From Deltaproteobacteria bacterium (GTDB lineage: Bacteria; Desulfobacterota; SM23-61): DNA of 6,428 nucleotides. A program made the position numbers and the translations under genes. Positions 5,590 to 6,428 of this stretch are shown piece after piece. Each line of letters starts with the position of its first letter. Within the stretch, counting starts at the first letter, position 1. A model generated the notes under the pieces. The model worked only from the letters and a program-made list of their open reading frames with translations, made no database searches and had not been told where the DNA came from. The stretch is taken from positions 1-6,428 of the forward strand of contig JAOUFX010000183.1 in NCBI GenBank assembly GCA_029857975.1. The letters are read 5' to 3'.

Positions 5590-6240
5590 TTAAAGAGAGG
5601 GGCCAGGTGCGGGGCGTGGTGAAGATATTCTTTCTTCTTTGAATATTCTCTGAATGACTTCGCGGATCTGGGTCTGTACCAGAAATTCGATGATTTCCTT
5701 ATGGCTGTAACTTGGTTTTAAAATCCAACGCCGTAAAACCCCAAAGACTCCGCTGAAAACCAAGAAGTTGGCTTCCAAGCGAGAACCGAAAGGCCCTTCT
5801 CCTAATTCACTTAGAATCTTCCGGAAATGTTCAACGACCTCCGACTCTTTGCGCAAAATGATTTTAAGATCATTCTTCTTCACGTACCGCGCCTGGGTAT
5901 AGGATAACATCACTTGGTCTTCCAGCTCCATGGCTGCTTCCACAAAAGCCCGGAAGGTAACCTCCAGCCGTAAAAGGGGATCGGAAATTTGGGAAGCTTG
6001 CGACCTTACCTTTTCGAAGAAGGTTGTAACGTAATTTTCAAAAAAAAGGTAGAGAATATCATCCTTGGAGTTGACGTAATCGTAAATGCTCCCCAGGCCG
6101 ATTTGGGCTTCCTTGGCAATCTCCCGTACCGTGGCCTTGTGATATCCTTTTTTCTTAAAGACTTTAATGGCCCCTTCGATGATCTGCCTGCGTTTCTCAT
6201 CGATTAAATTTTTATCCTTGACGCGGGCCTTGACCTCCAT
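5590..6240 (-). CDS. TetR/AcrR-family transcriptional regulator, first gene of the operon
   Basis: This is a one-component DNA-binding regulator, presumably a dimer. The N-terminal TetR domain runs from about 12 to 60 ([20 protein letters not shown], then [20 protein letters not shown], then NSKDDIL). The helix-turn-helix is around 37-56, with the strongly conserved IYDYV-SKDDIL stretch. The remainder, about 150 residues, is the helical ligand-binding and dimer domain, including [20 protein letters not shown] and [19 protein letters not shown]. The C-terminus ends in a proline-rich tail. I choose ATG 6240 (216 residues): AAAGG (6247-6251) is 6 nt upstream, whereas it directly abuts the ATG at 6246. 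It is co-transcribed with the mutase gene and sits behind a consensus promoter with an operator-like inverted repeat, so autorepression with release by a pathway acyl-CoA (as for FadR-type TetR proteins) is plausible. The effector cannot be read from the sequence. Confidence 0.92.
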   Translation of the reverse strand: MEVKARVKDKNLIDEKRRQIIEGAIKVFKKKGYHKATVREIAKEAQIGLGSIYDYVNSKDDILYLFFENYVTTFFEKVRSQASQISDPLLRLEVTFRAFVEAAMELEDQVMLSYTQARYVKKNDLKIILRKESEVVEHFRKILSELGEGPFGSRLEANFLVFSGVFGVLRRWILKPSYSHKEIIEFLVQTQIREVIQRIFKEERISSPRPAPGPSL

Positions 6241-6246
6241 AGGCAT

Positions 6247-6251
6247 CCTTT
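6247..6251 (-). promoter_or_regulatory. Ribosome binding site that sets the tetR start
   Basis: AAAGG on the minus strand lies 6 nt before ATG 6240. It touches the alternative ATG at 6246, which is too close for initiation, so the shorter form is preferred. A (TA)n run (6251-6259) lies just upstream and should keep the site unstructured. Confidence 0.55.
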
Positions 6252-6284
6252 ATATATATGGCGGGAATGCGAAGTATTTTTTCC

Positions 6285-6300
6285 GAACGAATGTTCATTC
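6285..6300. promoter_or_regulatory. Candidate TetR operator over the transcription start
   Basis: The plus strand reads GAACGAATGTTCATTC, an imperfect inverted repeat of the form GAA-N-GAA-NN-TTC-N-TTC with 12 of 16 positions symmetric. It directly follows the -10 box (6301-6306) and covers the expected transcription start near 6293-6295. Its size, symmetry and position are typical of TetR-family operators. Binding by the protein encoded about 45 nt downstream is inference. Confidence 0.65.
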
Positions 6301-6328
6301 ATTATAAATTTTTAAAAATTCCTGTCAA
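6301..6328 (-). promoter_or_regulatory. Consensus sigma-70 promoter of the tetR-mutase-fumarase operon
   Basis: On the minus strand TTGACA (6323-6328) and TATAAT (6301-6306) are both perfect consensus hexamers separated by 16 bp. The spacer is almost entirely A/T and contains a 14-bp perfect palindrome, AATTTTTAAAAATT (6307-6320). Predicted initiation is near 6294, giving a leader of about 54 nt to ATG 6240. A promoter this strong normally needs a repressor, in keeping with the adjacent operator-like repeat. Confidence 0.85.
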
Positions 6329-6428
6329 GCCTTTTTCCTGCCTTGCCACTTCCCTTTTATTATTCAGTTGTAAATTAAAAAAGAACGGCTAGAAGGAGGC
6401 AGGGAGGGGAGAGGGTGAAAATTCAACT
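6329..6428. other. Upstream region with G-rich tract and possible divergent gene start
   Basis: No complete gene is present. The plus strand has a purine-rich tract (6391-6415) containing AAGGAGG (6393-6399) and GGGAGGGG (6402-6409). A GTG at 6415 lies 5 nt after the latter and opens a frame that runs off the window after four codons. A TATTAT (6358-6363) could be a plus-strand -10 box, but no good -35 box accompanies it. A divergent gene starting here is possible but weakly supported. Confidence 0.25.

Overview
The window holds seven genes, all on the minus strand, in one apparent operon read from high to low coordinates. It is led by a TetR-family regulator (ATG at 6240). Then come the methylmalonyl-CoA mutase large subunit (5575 to 3899), the separate B12-binding mutase subunit (3827 to 3429), methylmalonyl-CoA epimerase (3388 to 2987), a malic enzyme (2900 to 1566), and the alpha (1476 to 637) and beta (620 to 66) subunits of a class I iron-sulfur fumarase. 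Gaps are 14 to 86 nt and almost every gene has a strong Shine-Dalgarno sequence. For four genes the Shine-Dalgarno position moves the start inward from the longest open frame.

Together the genes cover most of the methylmalonyl-CoA route between propionyl-CoA and pyruvate. The epimerase and two-subunit mutase interconvert methylmalonyl-CoA and succinyl-CoA, fumarase interconverts fumarate and malate, and malic enzyme links malate to pyruvate. Not seen here are the succinyl-CoA to succinate step, succinate dehydrogenase/fumarate reductase, the propionyl-CoA/methylmalonyl-CoA carboxyl-transfer step and the MeaB-type mutase chaperone. The set resembles the propionate-oxidation clusters of syntrophs such as Pelotomaculum and Syntrophobacter. 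A split mutase, a two-subunit oxygen-sensitive fumarase, moderate GC content and short degenerate tandem repeats between genes suggest an anaerobic bacterium. An uncultivated deltaproteobacterium (Desulfobacterota) is my best guess, but this is inference.

Upstream of the regulator is a fully consensus sigma-70 type promoter on the minus strand: TTGACA (6323-6328), a 16-bp spacer, TATAAT (6301-6306). An imperfect 16-bp inverted repeat (6285-6300) directly follows the -10 box over the expected transcription start. This is the best candidate operator for the TetR protein and implies autorepression of the whole operon. Positions 6329-6428 hold no clear gene, only a G-rich tract and a weak candidate start for a divergent plus-strand gene.

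The noncoding junctions are not blank. The malic enzyme-fumarase gap carries a perfect 17-bp stem hairpin without a U-tract. The mutase large/small-subunit gap carries a hexamer repeat that forms a canonical G-quadruplex motif on the mRNA strand. The epimerase-malic enzyme gap and the region after the fumarase beta stop carry different 7-bp tandem repeats. These elements lie within about 2 to 13 nt of the preceding stop codon. I see no tRNA, rRNA, CRISPR array, insertion sequence or riboswitch.
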